Assembly: GCA_002502855.1 (NCBI GenBank) | Contig: DAQK01000003.1 | Coordinates: 1 to 64,000 of the forward strand | Direction: 5' to 3' | Origin: Methanobacterium sp. UBA279 | GTDB taxonomy: Archaea; Methanobacteriota; Methanobacteria; Methanobacteriales; Methanobacteriaceae | Length of the DNA stretch: 64,000 nt | Shown: piece by piece, positions 61,238-64,000 of the stretch | How positions within the stretch are numbered: position 1 is the stretch's first letter | How the letters are laid out: each line of letters opens with the position of its first letter | Notes under the pieces: generated by a model | Database searches by the model: none | Told to the model about the DNA's origin: nothing | What the model saw: the letters and a program-made list of their open reading frames with translations, nothing else | Made by a program: the position numbers and the translations under genes

Positions 61238-63832
61238 ATGGCTGTATTGGATGATATACTCAACAGTTACCCTGCCCTCTTCGATAAAAGGGAGCATAGT
61301 AACCATTACAAGTACCATAAAGCCCTATCCTCTCTCGAAGAGGAGTACTTAAGGGATAAATTACTCGTTGAGTTGGGACAGCAAATAAGAAGACCAATCC
61401 AAATCTGGAGAGAACAAATACAACCATACATTTATGAAATCAAGTACGAAGTTAGCTTGGATGATATTAAGCAGGTTAAACTTTACCGGGATGGAGAAGA
61501 ACAAATATTACTTCAAGATTCAGGAGTACTCGAAGGAGTAAAAACTTATAGTTCAAGTTATAATGCAATGTCTGAGGAAATAATACCCGTGGATAAATAT
61601 TTCCTGGAAGTAGAAACCCATGAAGGCAGAATATTCCGGAAGGGCATCCCTGAAAACAATACATCTGTGGGTGATGTTTATGATCATGACCAGGCACTCG
61701 ATGTTTGGGGATTAACCCTACAAATTCCCCGGCAACGCTTCAAAGAGGATATTCTTCCAGAAGACTATCCTTATACCAAACCTTCATACTTCACAGATGC
61801 AACGGAGTGTGATGTAGCTTATGAGGAACGTATCATAGAGTCAATGGAAAATTACAGGAAGTACCCGCTTACTATTGCGGAGATTAAACGTGTCCTCGGA
61901 GTTCTGGTGATTGTCACTGGTAGATGGCGTATTGTCGATGCCGGCGGCCACGTCGAGGACGGAGAATATAATGCGGCGGTTCATGAATTCTCCGCTTCAC
62001 TCGACAACATACCAAAGAATATTGATTTTGGCAGTGCCGGAGATATACAGAGCATCATAAACCGAACGATGCCTGTTGGTAAGAAGGGATACTTTGTTTT
62101 AAGCCAGGAAGAATCACTTGGCAATGATCCATTCACACTCCTAGATAATATTGGTGAGTGGACATGGATACCAGAGGGTGAAGCATTCAACCTCACTGAT
62201 TACCTAATGGCTAGTGTGGAGACAACAATAGAAGAAACACTATCACTAGTAGATGCGGTAAAATTAACAGGACTGATGCAACCAACAGAGCTGTTAGAAT
62301 TACAGGACCAGGTGGCCTTTACCAATATCGGGAATATACGCCAGGAAAACCTTAGTTTCTTTGATCAGGTTAAACTTTTAGGATTAATGCAACAAACAGA
62401 AGCCTTATCTCTTTCTGAAGACATCCACTGGACTGAAATAGCACGAATCCTATACCATGACACAAACACCGACTTCGCCCTGGACACCCTAGTCGGTTGC
62501 AGCATCAGTGGCACGGGAAGCGCGGCATACGTCAAATTAGACCCACTCAACACCAACCAATCCAGGAATCCCACCGGTCAAAGCCAAAGCAGCGAAGGAT
62601 TCGCCTGGAATAACCCAGGTAATGTTGTTGATACTGATAGTAGTACTTATGGATACACTGAGAAACCCGCTCCGGTCTATGGTGATACGGGAGCAAAAGC
62701 AAGCACCACACAGGCAAGTGTGAATGAAAGCCCGGATAATCCTACTGGTGGTGGTATTTGGCAATATAGGGAACGTGTTGAGGTCAATGATGATACCGGT
62801 GCTTATGCAAGCGCAACCACAAGTTACAGGAACACAGATGCTCTCAGGGTGACTGGTTTCGGTTTCAACATACCCAGTGATGCAACTGTCTCTGGTGTGA
62901 TAGTCCGGGTGAAAAGAAAAAGTAGTACATCTGTTACCCCAACACGAGATTATCGTACACAATTAATCTATAATGGGAATAGGATAGGGGATAATAAGGC
63001 AAGTACGGATAATTTATCACAAAGTTATATTACAAAATCGTATGGTAGCAGCAGTGATAAGTGGGGTTACTCCTTAACACCTGCTATGGTTAATTCTTCA
63101 TCCTTTGGTGTGGACCTGTCTTATTATAATGGCACCAGTTACAATCCTACCTTCTATGTTGATTATGTGAATATAATTGTATACTACACGATACCAACAC
63201 AATATTCTTACCCTAAATTGTTAAATCTGTCCGGATTATCCTTTAGCATACCTTCTGGTAGTGAAGTTGTGGGTGTAATGGCACGTATAAAGTCATGGTG
63301 TAAAACAACAGATAAAACATTGACTGTAACCCTCACTGCTGGAGGAGTGTCTAAAAACAAAACATTAACTTTACCGACTTCAGCTAGTAATCTTGACTTC
63401 GGATCAGGAAGTGACCGTTGGGGCGGCCTCCCCAACACACCAAATAGTTACAATACGGTTACGATGTCCCTGGATGTTAACACCGGCTACAGAGTACAGA
63501 TTTACCACATAACAATTTACGTGTACTATAAATTGCAAGATGGTACTTTACAAACTGCCACGATAACCGCCCCTGGGGATGGTTATAGTTGGAATAAACT
63601 AGAAACAGTACAGTCAGTGCCTAGTCAGTGTGGAGCGAATGCATTACTCTATGACATTCTCAGGGATAGTGACAACGCCATATTATTAAGTAACCAGGTA
63701 CCTCCAGTGGATCTTTCCACCCTAGCCTATCAAAATTTGAAGGTGAAGGCGAAGTTTCACACGGATAATGTGGCGTATTATCCCAGAATTGATTCTTTGA
63801 AGGTTACAGCGTTGAAGAATAGATCCTACTAA
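61238..63832 (+). CDS. Large baseplate protein (gpI-like N-terminus, beta-sandwich repeats)
   Basis: An 864-residue protein directly after gpJ. The N-terminal 270 residues resemble gpI-type wedge proteins (LDDILNSYPALFDKREHS). Residues 275-410 hold three versions of a LxLxDxVxxT/G repeat (TLSLVDAVKL, LLELQDQVAF, LSFFDQVKLL, ALSLSEDI). The rest contains two beta-sandwich domains of the type seen at 55045 (FGFNIPSDATVSGVIVRVKR and LSFSIPSGSEVVGVMARIK). It probably links the baseplate to fibres or the host surface. Confidence 0.7.
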   Translation: MAVLDDILNSYPALFDKREHSNHYKYHKALSSLEEEYLRDKLLVELGQQIRRPIQIWREQIQPYIYEIKYEVSLDDIKQVKLYRDGEEQILLQDSGVLEGVKTYSSSYNAMSEEIIPVDKYFLEVETHEGRIFRKGIPENNTSVGDVYDHDQALDVWGLTLQIPRQRFKEDILPEDYPYTKPSYFTDATECDVAYEERIIESMENYRKYPLTIAEIKRVLGVLVIVTGRWRIVDAGGHVEDGEYNAAVHEFSASLDNIPKNIDFGSAGDIQSIINRTMPVGKKGYFVLSQEESLGNDPFTLLDNIGEWTWIPEGEAFNLTDYLMASVETTIEETLSLVDAVKLTGLMQPTELLELQDQVAFTNIGNIRQENLSFFDQVKLLGLMQQTEALSLSEDIHWTEIARILYHDTNTDFALDTLVGCSISGTGSAAYVKLDPLNTNQSRNPTGQSQSSEGFAWNNPGNVVDTDSSTYGYTEKPAPVYGDTGAKASTTQASVNESPDNPTGGGIWQYRERVEVNDDTGAYASATTSYRNTDALRVTGFGFNIPSDATVSGVIVRVKRKSSTSVTPTRDYRTQLIYNGNRIGDNKASTDNLSQSYITKSYGSSSDKWGYSLTPAMVNSSSFGVDLSYYNGTSYNPTFYVDYVNIIVYYTIPTQYSYPKLLNLSGLSFSIPSGSEVVGVMARIKSWCKTTDKTLTVTLTAGGVSKNKTLTLPTSASNLDFGSGSDRWGGLPNTPNSYNTVTMSLDVNTGYRVQIYHITIYVYYKLQDGTLQTATITAPGDGYSWNKLETVQSVPSQCGANALLYDILRDSDNAILLSNQVPPVDLSTLAYQNLKVKAKFHTDNVAYYPRIDSLKVTALKNRSY

Positions 63833-63930
63833 AAATTTTTTAAATTTTCTCTTCTTTTTTTTTATAATTTCCCTTAGTTTGAACTTTGAAAAATTTATTC
63901 AAAAAAAAAACAATGTTTTGGAGGTATACT

Positions 63931-64000
63931 ATGATAAAAAATAATAAAATCGGATTAAAAGGACGATACAAATTTAACATACATTTTCCAAGGATGCTTG
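63931..64000 (+). CDS. Start of a further gene (cut by window end)
   Basis: ATG at 63931 preceded by GGAGGTATACT opens a frame that runs off the right edge (starting MIKNNKIGLKGRYKF). T-rich sequence after the gpI-like gene at 63833-63860 may be a terminator. Too little is present to identify it. Confidence 0.4.
   Translation, partial: MIKNNKIGLKGRYKFNIHFPRML

Overview
The window is a low-GC archaeal chromosome segment, most likely from a Methanobacteriales methanogen close to Methanobacterium. The signs are the order ftsZ-secE-spt5-rpL11-rpL1-rpL10-rpL12-alaS, a coenzyme M gene (comA), a coenzyme F420 ligase-like gene, a methanogen homocysteine-synthesis protein, hypD, and a secreted protein with pseudomurein-binding repeats. 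Promoters are archaeal (TATA boxes) and most genes carry GGAGGTGA-type ribosome binding sites. I did not identify the species.

Bases 1-21900 are host core genome: an HD phosphohydrolase, transcription factor E, an F420 ligase-like protein, a glycosyltransferase, ComA, a pyruvate-kinase-like domain protein, FtsZ, the SecE/Spt5/ribosomal protein cluster, AlaRS, a TPR protein, a DUF39/ferredoxin sulfur protein, a zinc-ribbon membrane protein, a pseudomurein-binding transglutaminase, a radical SAM enzyme, a PmbA-like protein, phosphoglycolate phosphatase and HypD.

From about 22100 to the right edge lies a provirus whose distal end is outside the window. Its left arm (22148-26412) holds a tyrosine integrase, a HicBA toxin-antitoxin pair, an AbrB-like regulator, an HNH endonuclease and several structured non-coding stretches. 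The early/accessory arm (26671-34377) is a tightly overlapping run of small genes: a virus-encoded archaeal histone, a possible ssDNA-binding protein, and many short zinc-ribbon and single-membrane-span proteins. A putative membrane/lysis pair (34547-35424) leads into the late region (35569-63832).

The late region encodes small and large terminase, a Mu-F/SPP1-gp7-like head protein interrupted by an intein, portal, a protease-scaffold fusion, the major capsid protein, connectors, a tail sheath, a tail tube, a frameshifted tail-assembly chaperone, a tape measure, hub, gp25/gpW-like, gpJ-like and gpI-like baseplate proteins and a fibre. Sheath plus gpJ/gpW/gpI means a contractile (myovirus) tail. 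The tail-hub protein ends in a cysteine-protease-like transglutaminase domain whose Cys/His/Asp spacing matches the host pseudomurein-binding transglutaminase at 16419. This suggests a tail-borne enzyme that cuts pseudomurein during entry. Four envelope-protein genes on the opposite strand sit between chaperone and tape measure and look like a lysogenic-conversion (moron) cassette. A one-base frame break near the start of the large terminase and a broken small gene at 49173 leave open whether the provirus is fully functional.
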